A stretch of 64,000 nucleotides of DNA from Emiliania huxleyi CCMP1516 (GCF_000372725.1 NW_005197426.1:327599-391598), one strand, 5' to 3'. Shown: positions 19,629-30,192, numbered from the stretch's first letter. Program-made: numbers and translations. The notes: generated by a model from the letters alone, not told the origin.

Positions 19629-20693
19629 CTACACCTCGTCCTTGCTGCTGTCTTGGAAGTCGTGCATCGATGCGCAGACGCCGCAGGACTGGGGGCAGTT
19701 TGGGAGCATAAAGTCCTTCTTCGCGTCGCATGCGCTCGTCGGGTCCTGTGCCCAGTTGGGGCAGTCGGAGTACTTGTCCTCGCAAGCGAGCGTGCACACG
19801 CCGCACATCTCCGGGCACAGCTTCATCACCGACGACGGGTTCGAGCCGCACTCGTGCTCTCCCCAGATGTGGCACTGCTTGCTGCGCGCGGCGGGGAAGG
19901 GGTCGGTGCGGCGTCGAGGGCAGGCGCGGCGGTGCGCGGCGAGCGCGGCGAGGCGAGGCGAGCTGAGGTGGAGGGCGGGCGAGGCAGGGCGGACAGCGCG
20001 CGCCGGTCCGAATCTCCGCAGGCGGCCCGTGGCGCCATGTTGCGGCCGTCAGCCGTCTTAGCCTCAATGTCGACCGGGTGCTTGGCGGCCTTGTGGGTCA
20101 TTTCATTGCAGACCATGCACGAGTGCGGGCACTCCTTGAGCATGAAGGCCGGGTTGTCGATGCACTGATTCTCGGACGCCCACTGGGGGCAGTCGTTCTG
20201 CTTGTCGAGGCACAGGTGTGTGCAGGTGCCGCACGAGACGGGGCACGTCGTGAACAGGTTGGGGTCCTTCTTGCAGAGGCCGTCGCGCGCCTGCGCACAC
20301 ACGAGCGCGCGCGGTCCCTCGCTCCGGGCTCGGGCGGCTCGGCCTCGGGGGTGCGAGCGCGGCTCGGGCGCGCACCCATCCGCCGCAGTCCACGTCCTTG
20401 TCGTAGCACTTTGTCTTGCAGACACCGCAGGTGACGGGGCAGTCCTTGAACATGGCCATCATGTTCTTCTCACACTCGCCCAGCTCGCCCCACTGCTTGC
20501 ACGACGGGTCCGAGTCGCGGCACGTGTGCGTGCAGACCGAGCAGCTGTGCGGGCAGAGCTTCTTGACGTGGTCCTTCTCGCACTCGCCCTTCTTTGCCCA
20601 GTTGCCGCAAGAAGAGTCGTTGTCCGCGCAGAAGCCCCACGCGTCCGCCCGGAGGACCAGGGAGGCGCACAGGAAGAGGTAGGAGCGCGTCAT
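19629..20693 (-). CDS. Secreted protein with six ShK domains
   Basis: Starts MTRSYLFLCASLVLRADAWG, a clear signal peptide, and ends DFQDSSKDEV. Six ShK-type (ShKT) Cys modules follow one another: NDSSCGNWAKKGECE..CSVC, DSDPSCKQWGELGECE..CGVC, KDVDCGGWARDGLCKK..CGTC, KQNDCPQWASENQCID..CMVC, HIWGEHECGSNPSS..CGVC and KYSDCPNWAQDPTSACD..CGVC. ShK modules are small three-disulfide folds found in toxins, peptidases and algal or nematode secreted proteins. Here they stand alone, so the role is binding or structural. The intron at 20291-20375 (85 nt, GT-AG) splits module 3 and, when removed, restores GGWARDGLC. A second intron lies between about 19875 and 20050, with unclear ends. The final DEV is not a standard retention signal. 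Confidence 0.85.
20291..20375 (-). other. 85-nt GT-AG intron in the ShK gene
   Basis: Donor TGG/GTGCGCGCCC, acceptor GTGCGCAG/GCGCGCGACG. Splicing rebuilds a canonical ShK spacing. The donor-side and exon-side sequences are similar but not identical. Confidence 0.75.
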
Positions 20694-20758
20694 CGGCCGT
20701 AAATCCACCTGTGCCGAGCCGCCGGTACTTCGCCGCGCCACGTCTTTTGCTGTGAAGA

Positions 20759-21158
20759 TGTGTATTCTTTTTGCTTGGGGCGGACAGCATGCTGAATTCT
20801 GGAAAAACCTGACCGGCCCCTGCGGTGCCCCTGCCTACCTACCTACCTACCTACCCTACTTATGGAAACTAAAAAAGAAATCACGGTATGGGTGAAGGTG
20901 GGGTACTATACCAACTAAAGTGATGGCTGGTGGTACTCTCCTGCAATCACAGTCCTTCCTGTGACATGGCAGGCCACTATCAAGCCCTACAAGCACCAGA
21001 TCACCCACTTGGGGAGGGTTGACGTCGTGATTTTCGCCGAAAATTTCTTTTTCTGCTGTGAAAATTCCGGCGTGAAGAGAGGGAAAAACCCGAGGAGCGC
21101 CCAGACCTACCCTACCTACCCCGGCATGCTGTCCGCCCCAAGCAAAAAAGAATACACA
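20759..21158. mobile_element. 400-bp MITE-like element with about 34-bp terminal inverted repeats
   Basis: The left end TGTGTATTCTTT(T)TGC.. runs through GGGGCGGACAGCATGC at 20759-20792. The right end is its reverse complement at 21124-21158, differing by one base in the A/T run. Both ends are followed inward by CTACCTAC-type tracts. There is no open frame of note. It sits in the upstream region of the ShK gene. I could not settle a target-site duplication; a short GCTGTGA occurs outside both ends. A non-autonomous DNA transposon is the simplest reading. Confidence 0.7.
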
Positions 21159-21187
21159 CCTGCTGTGAGCAGCTTTTCTGTTGCCCA

Positions 21188-21816
21188 GTGTTGAAGAAAG
21201 TTGCCGGTGACAAGGAGACAAACAAGGAGAAACCAGAGCTCACCCGGCAGTACAACGAGGGGTACAAGGTCGACCTCGCGGAACCCCACGCTGGCCCGGG
21301 AGGATGCGATGAGGTGAATGAAGTCAAGCTCTGGACGCCCCTCCTCAAGACCTCCTCGGCGGGCGTTGGCAACGCCTCGAGTGGCGGGGCACGCCCGCCT
21401 CCGTTGGCCACTCCTACGCCTTCGGCAACACCGAAGAGAAGGCCCGCCGCCTAAACATGGGCTGCAAGGCGCGGGGGCAGCCCGGCCAACCCTTCGACCA
21501 CAAGAACGGCCACGGCTACGTCAAGGCGCATCGCGGTTTCTACCACGACGCGATCTTTGTCAAGCGCAACAACTTCAACCTGCTGCTCCACGAGACGTTC
21601 GGCGGCGGCTTCTCGCCCACCGCCGTTCTCAAGCTGCGCCGCCTCGCGCGCAAAGCCGCGCGCGGCAGCGTCGACCGCACGGCCTACTCGCCCAAATACT
21701 CGCTTTCTTTTATGTCCCACCATGCAGAGCGCATCTCTCTCTCTGTTGTGCGAGGCGTGAACCGCGCCATTCGCTCTCACCTGGCAACCCTGTCTGCACG
21801 TCTCGCGCGCGCGTGA
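21188..21816 (+). CDS. Small unknown protein, probably two exons
   Basis: A convincing C-terminal frame starts upstream of 21457 and reads RGTPASVGHSYAFGNTEEKA, ARRLNMGCKARGQ, HGYVKAHRGFYHDAIFVKRN, FNLLLHETFGGGFSPTAVLK and SLSVVRGVNRAIRSHLATL. The 21188 frame (KKVAGDKETNKEKPELTRQY, VDLAEPHAGPGG) could be the first exon, with a junction near 21330-21385. No known domain is recognised. It is basic and His-rich, with no signal peptide or membrane helix. It is transcribed away from the MITE. Codon use looks like neighbouring genes, so I think it is real, but its function is unknown. Confidence 0.45.
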
Positions 21817-22291
21817 ACAGGCCTCCAGGCCCCAAATGACGTGTGAGTGTTAGAGTTGCCATAGTAGTGTCTGTCAGTGTTGTGCGCCTAGGTCCCTCCG
21901 AATCGGCAACACCCCCCCGTCGGCACTTTTTGTTTCTCCGCCGTCGCAGCTTTCTGTATTACTTTCCGTTGTCGCTGGCATCGCATGCGGACGCTGTTCC
22001 TTGACTTCGTCCTCGACGTCGGCCCTACACCGCGCTTTGCCGCCCTCGGCGCTTGTCTTGTCGCGAGGGCTCGGGCCCAGAGGATGGGCGTGGGTTTCTT
22101 TAAGTGAGCAGGCGCCGTCGCCAAGGAGCAGTCGAACTCGAGAGTCGAAACGGTGAAGGTCTCGGTCCGCTGTTCGTGCTTACTTCTGTCTCGCCCCTCA
22201 CCCGGCATCGACGGTCCTCCGTCGTAGGCGCGCGCCACCGGTCAACAACAACAACCTCTCTCTCTCTCTCTCTCTCTCTCTCCGGTCAAGC
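21817..22291. other. Intergenic with TC microsatellite
   Basis: No gene. A (TC)n run at 22255-22281 lies directly before the GT29 start codon and could act as a pyrimidine-rich promoter or leader element. Confidence 0.5.
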
Positions 22292-24594
22292 ATGCCGTTC
22301 CTGCTCACCGAGCTGCCGTGGGGCCAAGTGCTTGTCGAGGCCGCCATACTCGTCGCCGAGCTCCTGTTGATCCTCTTCCGCCTGGTCCCGTTCTCGTGCT
22401 ACCTCGTCATTCCGCAGGCGCTGTTCGTCGGCATCGTCTGCCACAACCTGCCCGTCAAGCCGGCGGGCATCGCCGCGTCGATCAGCCTGCGCGTGCCGCT
22501 CCTCGCCCTGACGCTGTACGCGCACTACGCGATCGGCATGCGACTGCCGCACGTGCACGCGCTCCTCCTCTACGCGCTCGACTTCCCCTTCTTCTTCGAC
22601 ATACTCGCATGTGCGCCTCGCCGGTGCCGCCAGCCTCTCTCTCGGCGCTCCACCCCTCGCCGCGCTCCGCAGGGACCCTCCTCCTCGGCCGCTGCGCCTC
22701 CCTCACCCAGCAAGCCAAGGCGCAGCCGACCGTCGACCTGGTCGCAGCCCTGCGAAAGGTGCGGCCAAACAAGCCGAAGCTGGGCAAGCGAGTGGTCATC
22801 GTGGGGAACGGGCCTTCGGTGCGCGGCGTCGGGACGAAGATCGACACTTTCGACGAGGTCGTGCGCTTCAACCACTTTTGGTGCGGGGGCGACGAGATGG
22901 CGCGCCGAGCACGCGCAGCCCCTCGCACGCCGACACACCGACACACCCACTCCACGCACCACAGACCACACATGCACACACAGATACACGGGGCGGCACA
23001 TCACTCTCGCACACGCCACACACGCACACGCATGGGCCCGAGCCCAGACCGGAGTTCCCCCCTCCCCCCCCCCCTCCGCCCCAGGTGCAGCACCGCGGCT
23101 CGCGCACCACCGTCCACTTTTCAAACTCGTACCTCTTCACGTCGCGCAACATGGCGAGCGAGAGAGCGCGGGAGCGGGAGGAGCGGGAGGAGCGGGAGGG
23201 AGAGGACACCCGCGCGCCTCGAGCCACCCTCCCCTCCCCACACTCCTCCCCCCCTTCCCCTTCTCCTCTCCCAGCAGCCACCTGCCCTCCCTCCCCTCGC
23301 ACCAGGCCCACGTGGAGCCGCAGGGCAGCGGGGCCGTGCGAGCAGACTCGGAGCCCGTCGCGGTGAGAGCCACGCCTTAGTAGAGTGTGCCCCCCTGCCT
23401 TAGTAGAGTGTGCCCCCCTGCCTTAGTAGAGTGTGCCCCCCTGCCTTAGTGTGCCCGTGTGCCCTCCCCTGCCCAGCTCTGGCGCTGCTCTGGCGCTGCT
23501 CTGGCGCTGGGGCACGGCCTTTCCCTCCCCCGCCTGCCCCCCCCCCCCCCCCTCTCCCCCGCAGGTGCTCCCGATGCTCACCAACTCTTGCATGCTCGCG
23601 CCGATGCACCTCATGCTGCGCCTCTTCCCGCCCGCCGGTGTCGTCTCGATGGACGTGCGCGGCGTGCTCAGGCACATCGCCTCCGCCGTCCTCTTTTCCC
23701 CCGCGTGGAACGAGCGTCTCTCGGCAGCCGTCTCGCTCCCAAGGGGAAAGTACCTCACGACCGGCGCGCGTCCTAGACACTTCCTAGACACTCCCTAGAA
23801 TGTACCTCACGACCGGCGCGCGTCCTAGACACTTCCTAGACACTCCCTAGAATGTACTTCACGACCGGCGCGCGTCGGCGGTCGGATCCTTCTGCCGCGA
23901 GAGCTCCTCGCGAGCCATCCGCGAGGCGGTCCGGGAGCCTTCCCGCACACAGGCATGTCGGCGGTCGGACTCTTCTGCGAGCTCCTCGACGCCGGCGAGG
24001 TCGAGGAGGCGAGGGCCGAGATGCTGCCGAGATGCTGCCGAGATGCTGCCGAGATGCAGCCGAGATGCAGCCGAGGTGCAGCCGAGATGCAGCCGAGGTG
24101 CAGCCGAGATGAGTGCCGCCGCTCGTGGAGAGAGAGGAGCCTGGGAGAGGAGAGTGCGGGAGAGGAGACGTCACTGTCACGCCCCTCCCCCCCACCCCTC
24201 TCCCGCGTCTCTTCAGATCGTGCTTGTCGGCTTCGACGGCTTCAAGCCGGGCCAGCCCAAGCACTACTTTGAGAACTTCGAGCCGTGGCGCGACACCGCC
24301 ACCCGCCAGACGGAGAGGCGGCGGGGAGGGGGCCTCTCACTCTTGCGGCGGGTGGTGTGAGTCTAGGCACGAGCGTGTCCTCGGCTGGTTCATCGAGGAC
24401 CTCCTCAAGCAGTCGAATCACGACCCTCGCTCCGAGCAGGTCACGCCACCACCTCCAGCCGGGAGTTGGGCTGGTCGCGGCCCCTCTGTTGCTCCTCGAC
24501 CCCGTCTCTGAGACCCCCCCCCCCGCCTCCCTCCCCTCCACAGCTCTACATCGGCAAGCTGCTCAAGGAGGGCAAGGTCAAGTTCATGGAGTGA
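22292..24594 (+). CDS. GT29 sialyltransferase-like glycosyltransferase
   Basis: The N-terminus is strongly hydrophobic (VLVEAAILVAELLLILFRLV, then two more membrane segments), giving a Golgi-type membrane enzyme. The catalytic part is spread over about seven exons and shows the sialyltransferase motifs: motif L (KRVVIVGNGPSVRGVGTKID, then FDEVVRFNHF; about 22785-22880), a VHFSNSYLFTSRN block, LPMLTNSCMLAPMHLMLRLF, motif S (FPHTGMSAVGLFCELL, near 23940), motif III (IVLVGFDGFK, KHYFENFEP) and motif VS (HERVLGWFIEDLL). It ends LYIGKLLKEGKVKFME. GT29 enzymes move sialic acid or related 2-keto sugars (Kdn/Kdo) to glycans in the Golgi. Clear junctions include GATG/GCGCGCC (GC donor, about 22900) and CCCAG/GTGCAG (23083). 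Splicing at 23750-23950 is ambiguous because of tandem copies. Confidence 0.75.
23375..23452 (+). repeat. 23-bp intronic minisatellite
   Basis: Three and a half units of GCCTTAGTAGAGTGTGCCCC.. lie in the intron that follows the DSEPVA exon of the GT29 gene. A T/C-rich tract leads to the acceptor CCGCAG/GTGCTC. Confidence 0.9.
23750..23876 (+). repeat. 52-bp tandem repeat copying an exon edge
   Basis: GTACCTCACGACCGGCGCGC starts at exactly 23750, 23802 and, with one change (GTACTTC), at 23854. Between the copies lie CCTAGACACTTCC and CACTCCCTAGAAT, which could serve as branch and acceptor. The first copy overlaps exon codons GKYLTTGAR. This looks like an intron generated or multiplied by tandem duplication. 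Confidence 0.85.
24001..24112 (+). repeat. GCCGAGATGC intronic minisatellite
   Basis: About nine units of GCCGAGATGC / AGCCGAGGTGC begin right after GTCGAGGAG at the end of the AGEVEE exon. The intron ends CTCTTCAG before ATCGTGCTTGTCGG. It is shared with the PAN-gene intron at 5262-5312. Confidence 0.85.
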
Positions 24595-25100
24595 GCGAGA
24601 GGGTCGCGGTGGGCCGCGTCCATTCAACAACCGACCGCCTTCACTCCCGCGCGCCAATGTACTCTCTAGACGTGAGTTGCCTTTGCTCCGGCCTGGGCGG
24701 CCGAGGTGTGTTGCGCACATTTGTTTGGGTGCATATATGCAGCCACAGCCGAGGCTGGGTGGTGGGGGGTGTTTGAGAGGCACATATCAGAGAGACAAAG
24801 AGAGTGGGCGTGGTCCGTGGAGAGCGGGTGGGGCTCCCCACCGGCAGCGGCTGTGGTGGGATGCGTGCGTTATAGGACCTGTACTTATTAGTTCTTTGGT
24901 GTTTGGAGACGCGACACCAGCACAGTGACTAACTAAACTGCCCCTCAGCAGCAGAGGCCAGCGAGCGAAGCGTGCACACGTGCACGGTGCAGACTGCAGT
25001 CTGCACAGTCTGCGGCGCGCCCCCACACATGCCCATGCCTGGCAAGTTGCATCTGACCTCGGTCCTTGCCCTCGCCACGTGTCTTGCTCACGATTAACCG
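24595..25100. other. Intergenic between convergent genes
   Basis: Nothing coding is seen. This is the shared 3-prime region of the GT29 and ankyrin-JmjC genes. Confidence 0.5.
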
Positions 25101-27572
25101 TCATGCGTCATAAAGGATCGACGCCGAAACTGAGTTCTCCTCGTAGAGCACGCCGTGTCCCCACATACTGGGCACGAAAAGCACGTCGCCAGCCTGCTGC
25201 GTGCACTCGAGCTGGCGTCCGAAGTCACCGCGGCGGGCGAGCTCAAAGTCGTCGAAAAAGTGGGCAGTGCTGTAGGATGCATCGGCGGGCGGGAACAGAG
25301 ACCACCGCTTCCGGCCGTGCAGTAGCACACTCACGGCTGAGTAGTGGAAGTGCAGGGAAGTGCCAGAGTAGGGCGAGCCGATGTTGATCTGGTAGTTGTT
25401 GATTCGAGTCGTGCCCCGCGAAAGCTCACCAAGCCAGCCGCTCACGGGCTGCTGCTTGAGGAGGTGCAGTGCCATCTCGTGCAGCTGCGGGTGCGCATCC
25501 CACCGCGCCTCGACGACGGTGTCCGGCGAGAGGGTGGACGCCGCCGCGTGCTGCTCGAGCTTGTGCTGTTCGCGCCCCAGGAGCGTCTACTCACATCGTT
25601 GCGACGGTGTGCATTGGGGCGGTCTGCACTGGCGTGCTAGGCTAGGGGCGGCCTCAAACTCAGGCAGCGACATGAGGCTCGAGGTGCTGCGCGGACTCGA
25701 CTGGTTGAGCGTGGCGACCTGCAGCTCCACATCGGCAAGGATCGACCGCAGCGCGCCCAGCTCCCACGCGCCCAGCTCCCCGCGCAGCGAGCCTGAGAGG
25801 GGGGGGGGGGGGGGGCATGCAAATGTGTCCCTAGTAGCGGTGAGTAGTGCGATGTGCGAGTAGTCCCCGTGCTGAGCGCCTCGCAGCAGGACTGGCCGCT
25901 GCCGGGCAAAGTGCTCCCTGCCGAAGCTCTCTACCGTGAGGTTCTCGCGCACGTCAACATCGCACCGCACCCGCGAGAGGTCCTCGCCCTCCACCACCGG
26001 CACCGAGCGCGGCCTGCCCCACTCACTGGGCGCTTGGGGTGTGCGATCGATGAACGACGGTGAGAAGCGCGACGAAAATTGGCTCTTCTGGTCGCCGTCT
26101 CCCGCACCTCGCTCAGTCAGGTTGCAACCGGATCCCATCCCACTCCCACACCCGTTCAGCGTCGCCCCGAGATCGTCGTAGCCAGCATAGATGGCGTGAT
26201 CGCCCGCCGTGTGATCAAATATATCCCGTGTGCCTGCGTCGGCCTGCGCGCCAAGAAGCAGCCGCACGGCCGGGCCATTACCTAGGCGGGCAGCGTAGTG
26301 GAGCGCAGTGCGCCCCAATGGGTCTGCGGCGTCGACGTCGGCCCCGGCCTCCAGAAGTGTGTCGACGAACTGGGCATTCCACTCAAAGATTTCGGCGCGC
26401 AGCGCAGCTGAATCGATGTGCGTGTAAGAGTCGTCGTACAAGCTAGACGTGGAAGACATATTATACGTCTTGACCGAATCGTGTGCGCACTTAAAGCTAG
26501 AGCTGTCCACGTAGTGGCTGGAGTGCCGAATCTTCCACTTCGACGCGGTGATGAGGACGTTCGAGGCATCGGTGGCCTCGTGAAGTGCAGTCCTCATGAA
26601 TCCTGGTGAAGCCGTCACCGCCGCGCCAGGGCGTAGAAGCTGCTGCAGCGCGAAGAGGTGTCGCGCCTGCACCGCCGCCACCACCAACGACCGGCTAGCC
26701 CCGTCTGTCGCGCTGATGTCGAGCGACGGGTGCGCTAGGAGCTCGTGGACGACGCGGTCATGGTCATGATCTGCGCACTTATTCCTGTGGAAGCTGGTCT
26801 GCTTCTGGGACCACTGGTCGAGGGCGATGTGCAGCGCCGTGTCCCCACCCGCGGTGCGGCCGTTGACGTCAGCACCGGCGAGCAGCATGATGCTAACCAC
26901 GTGTGCCATCCCGAAGAATGCATTGCGAGTGAGAGCAGTCAGGCCGGAGGAGTCTATCGGCTCGCCCTCGACAAGCCGTCGGAGCAGTCCGGCACGCTTT
27001 ACGGCGCGAGCAAAGAAGTTGCGGTCCATTTCGATCTCACCCCCGCGGCTGGCGTGTCCGAGAGATTGCCACAAGAAATCTTCGAGGGGCTGCAGGTCTT
27101 CCTCCTCGAGGGTTGGAGTCACCACGGCGATCTCCTGCAGCAGGCAGTCGGGGAGGGGCAACTCGCCCGTTTTAGCCCTGGCGACTGCATTGCGCACCAG
27201 GCGGCCCAGGAGGCGCGGATGTTGCGAGGCGGCGATGTGCCACATCTTCATCGCCAGCCGCAGCGGCTTAGCACTACTGTACTGCGCGCTCCACAGCAAG
27301 ACTGGGGACGGGACGACACCAGCGCGGCCAGCTCTCTTGCCGAGCTCAGGTCCACCAACCATGCGGTCGCTCACTGCCGTTCTCCTGACGCCAGGAGCTG
27401 ACGGCCGCGCCCAGCGATTCGCGCAGAGCTTGATTGCGCCGGCGAGCAGGCAAACCCCGGTCGCGAGGCACAGTTGCACAGGTCCAAATCGGCGCGAAGG
27501 CGATGCCGCCGCAGGTGCCGGTTTGCTTCTGCCGCTCACCGCCCGCTTGCGCTGCACCTTGTCCTTTGACAT
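25101..27572 (-). CDS. Membrane ankyrin-repeat JmjC dioxygenase
   Basis: Starts at 27572 with a basic N-terminus and one membrane helix (VQLCLATGVCLLAGAIKL, about 31-50), a signal-anchor pattern. Ankyrin repeats follow: LTALTRNAFFGMAHVVSIML, GDTALHIALDQWS, RTALHEATDASNV, and AQFVDTLLEAGADVDAADPL / GRTALHYAARLGNGPAVRLL. The C-terminal part is a JmjC/cupin_8 domain: RQRPVLLRG, WLGELSRGTTRINNYQINIG, GTSLHFHYSAVSVLLHGRKR (candidate Fe(II) ligands HxH) and GDVLFVPSMWGHGV (third ligand His). It ends SVSASILYDA. These enzymes hydroxylate protein side chains using 2-oxoglutarate; the HxH in place of the usual HxD/E is unusual. Two introns are inferred: 25793-25879 (87 nt, GC-AG, joins LLRG to SLRGEL) and about 25587-25652 (66 nt). 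The membrane anchor suggests an ER/Golgi-lumen or organelle enzyme. Confidence 0.72.
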
Positions 27573-28492
27573 CTCTGCGCTGAGGATGAGACTGTGTTGG
27601 CAATCTGAAGTTGACTTTTACGATCTTTTAAGTTATCAACGCGTTGTTTGATCTCGCGATCTCCCGCTAACGGATCTTACCCCACTGAAACCTCTCTTGA
27701 GCACTTGAGCACGGATAGGGTCGATTCCGCCTGGTAGGCGACCCCCCTCTCTTTAAGGTCGTATTGCTAAAAATCTCTTTCTCGGGTCCGAGGGCAGCCT
27801 CAACTGGAGTAGGGAAATTTGGATTTTGGTCAAACGCCTGCTGGGGGCAGCTTCGCGGAAGTATTCCGGAAGCCAGATGATCCCCCAGCAGGCACACACA
27901 CACGGAGGTGACAGGGGATGGTGGTGGGTTCAAGCAAAGAAGGGGAGGGAGAGAGCGACGCGGCGAGCGCAGGCGGCGAGCGTGCACGTCGCCTGTGCGG
28001 CGTCTTGTTCACTCCCCTTTGAGCTACCTTTGTGCCCCCTTAGGGGCACCCCTCCTGCGCTGCGCGTATGGTCACCCCTCCCTTCCGCCCTGTTGTTTTG
28101 GATGCCCCGCTCCGAGAAAGCGTGTCTCGCAGCTGCGAGAAAAGACTCTCTCTTCGGACGAAACGAAAGAAAGAAAACCCCGGAGGACGGCACGGCGCAG
28201 TCCCCTCGCAATGCTCGCAGCGACACCTCTTCATGCGCATACCGGCGCAAGACACACACAAGAACAGGCAAGCGTTCGCGCTAGCCGTTGCCGCCCCACC
28301 CCTGTCCCCTCTCTGCTCTCACACACAAGAACACGCGCAGAGCTCGCAACGCAACAGCGTGCGGGCAATACCAACTAGCATGCATGTGTGCGACCACACC
28401 GCAGGCGCCGCAGCCCCCATAGAGTCCTCGAGCTTCCCCGTACACGTACCGAGAGCGGCCACGTTTACTCGAGAGCGGCCTCAGCAGCTCCA
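27573..28492. other. Intergenic; one hairpin
   Basis: No supported gene. GCCTGCTGGGGG at 27836-27847 pairs with CCCCCAGCAGGC at 27882-27893 around a 34-nt loop. Basic-rich frames on the plus strand (28070-28280) are not convincing. Confidence 0.5.
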
Positions 28493-30187
28493 CTATGAGC
28501 GCGGTGCCGCATCCGCCGCCATCCTGGCAGCGGCAGCCTTTGCCCTCGCAGCGGTAGTGGCCGCGCGCCTCTCCTTGGCGGCGGACAACGCCGCCGCCAG
28601 CGCCGCCTCGGCCGCCGCCTCGACCTTCTTGGGCCGAGCCGAGCAGCGGGGCGTTGCCAGAGGAGGTTGCGCTGGCGGCTAAACGAGGCGATGACGAGGC
28701 GGTGCACAGTGCCGATGGCAAGACCGCGCTGCAGTGGGCCCCGCTTCTCACTGCCCCGGCGCCCACGCCTCGACCTTCTTGGGGACCTTCTTGGGCAGCA
28801 GCTGGTAGGACAGGTCCTCCCCGTGGCCTAGGCAGCCGCTCTCGCCCTTGCCCCACGTGAAGACGGCGCCATCGTCGATGATGGCGGTGCTGTGCAACAT
28901 TCCAGCGGATACAGCGACGACGCGCTGGTCAGCGAAGGCCTCGACCTTCTTCGGCAGCAGCTGCATCGCCTCGTCGCCGTGGCCCAACTTGCCATCGCGT
29001 CCACCGCCCCAGCTCCAGACTGCACCACCGGCGGTGAGGGCGAGGCTGTGCTGACCTCCAGTAGACACAGCGACGACGCGCTGGCCAGCAAAGGCCTCGA
29101 TCTTCTTCGGCAGCAGCTGGTTCTGCTGGTCGCCGTGGCCTAGTCGGCCAGAGGCTCCATAGCCCCAGCTCCAGACGGCGCCGTCAGCGGTGAGGGCGAG
29201 GCTGTGGTACTCTCCAGCCGACACAGCGACGACGCGCTGGCCAGCAAAGGCCTCGATCTTCTTGGGCTGCCACTGGTTCTGATAGTCACCGTGGCCCAAC
29301 TTGCCAGCGCTTCCACGGCCCCAGCTCCAGACAGCTCCGTCGGCGGTGAAAACGAGGCTGTGCACGGCTCCAGCCGACACGGCGACGACGCGCTGTCCAG
29401 CAAAGGCCTCGATCTTCTTCGGCAGCAGCTGGCGCTGCTGGTCGCCGTGGCCCAGCTGGCCAAAGGCTCCAAAGCCCCAGCTCCAGACGGCGCCGTCGGC
29501 GGTGAGAGCGAGGCTGTGGGCTGCTCCAGCCGACACAGCGACAACGGGCTGGCCGACAAAGGCCTCGACCTTCTTTGGCTGCAGCTGGTTCTGCTGGTCG
29601 CCGTGGCCCAAGCAGCCAAAGGTTCCACCGCCCCAGCTCCAGACCGCGCTGTCGGCGGTGAGGGCGAGACTGTGGTACTCTCCAACCGACACGCTCACGG
29701 CGTGCTCGCCGCCCAGCGTAGAAGAAGGGAGGCGCGTCGGCGTGTTGAGCCGCGTCACGCCCTCGCCGTGACCGAGGAGCGATGGACTGTAGGACGGCGC
29801 TGAGCCGCACGACGAGAGCCGCCCCTCGCCGTCGATGAAGAGGCTGTGGTAAGTGCCTGCCGCAGCCCTCGCCGGCGGGTTGGACTCGCGCAGCAGCGCC
29901 GAAAAGCACAGCCACCGCACAGCGCAGCTCTCGCCCGCCGGCTGCGCCGGCAGCTCGAGGCCGCGCACTTGCGCCCACAAGCGGATGCCCTCCAGCGCAA
30001 GCGAGGCGTGGAAGAGCAGCGAGACGGCCGCGACGCGAGCGATGTCGGCGGGGTCGCAGCGAGAGAGGGCGCGCACGAGGAGCTCCGTGGGGAGGTCGAG
30101 GAGGCGGATGGGCGGCGGCGTGCTGGGCGAAGGTGCGGCGGAGGCGGCGGCGGCGAGGCGGCGCGAGGGGCGCCGCGGGGCAGACAT
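28493..30187 (-). CDS. F-box protein with RCC1 beta-propeller
   Basis: Met at 30187 starts MSAPRRPSRRLAAA. An F-box (IRLLDLPTELLVRALSRCDP, about residues 28-65) is followed by about seven RCC1-type repeats of the form VVAVSAGxxHSLALTADGAVWSWG..G.LGHGD, spanning most of the protein. The pairing suggests an SCF substrate receptor that recognises its target through the propeller. The uninterrupted frame stops at 28748 after PKKVPKKVEAWAPGQ. A better model removes a 150-nt GT-AG intron (28625-28774): AAGAAG/GTCGAGGCG is repeated at the acceptor, and the new tail reads VEAAAEAALAAALSAAKERR, then ARMAADAAPRS and stop at 28493. That tail matches the C-terminus of the ankyrin protein at 58927-61536. 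Repeats are nearly identical at DNA level, indicating recent internal duplication. Confidence 0.82.
28625..28774 (-). other. 150-nt GT-AG intron in the RCC1 gene (predicted)
   Basis: GTCGAGGCG opens both the intron and the next exon, each preceded by CCCAAGAAG. On the plus strand the intron encodes an ankyrin-gene-like scrap (PEEVALAAKRGDDEA, DGKTALQWA), i.e. it carries a fragment of another gene in antisense. Confidence 0.55.
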
Positions 30188-30192
30188 CGCGA

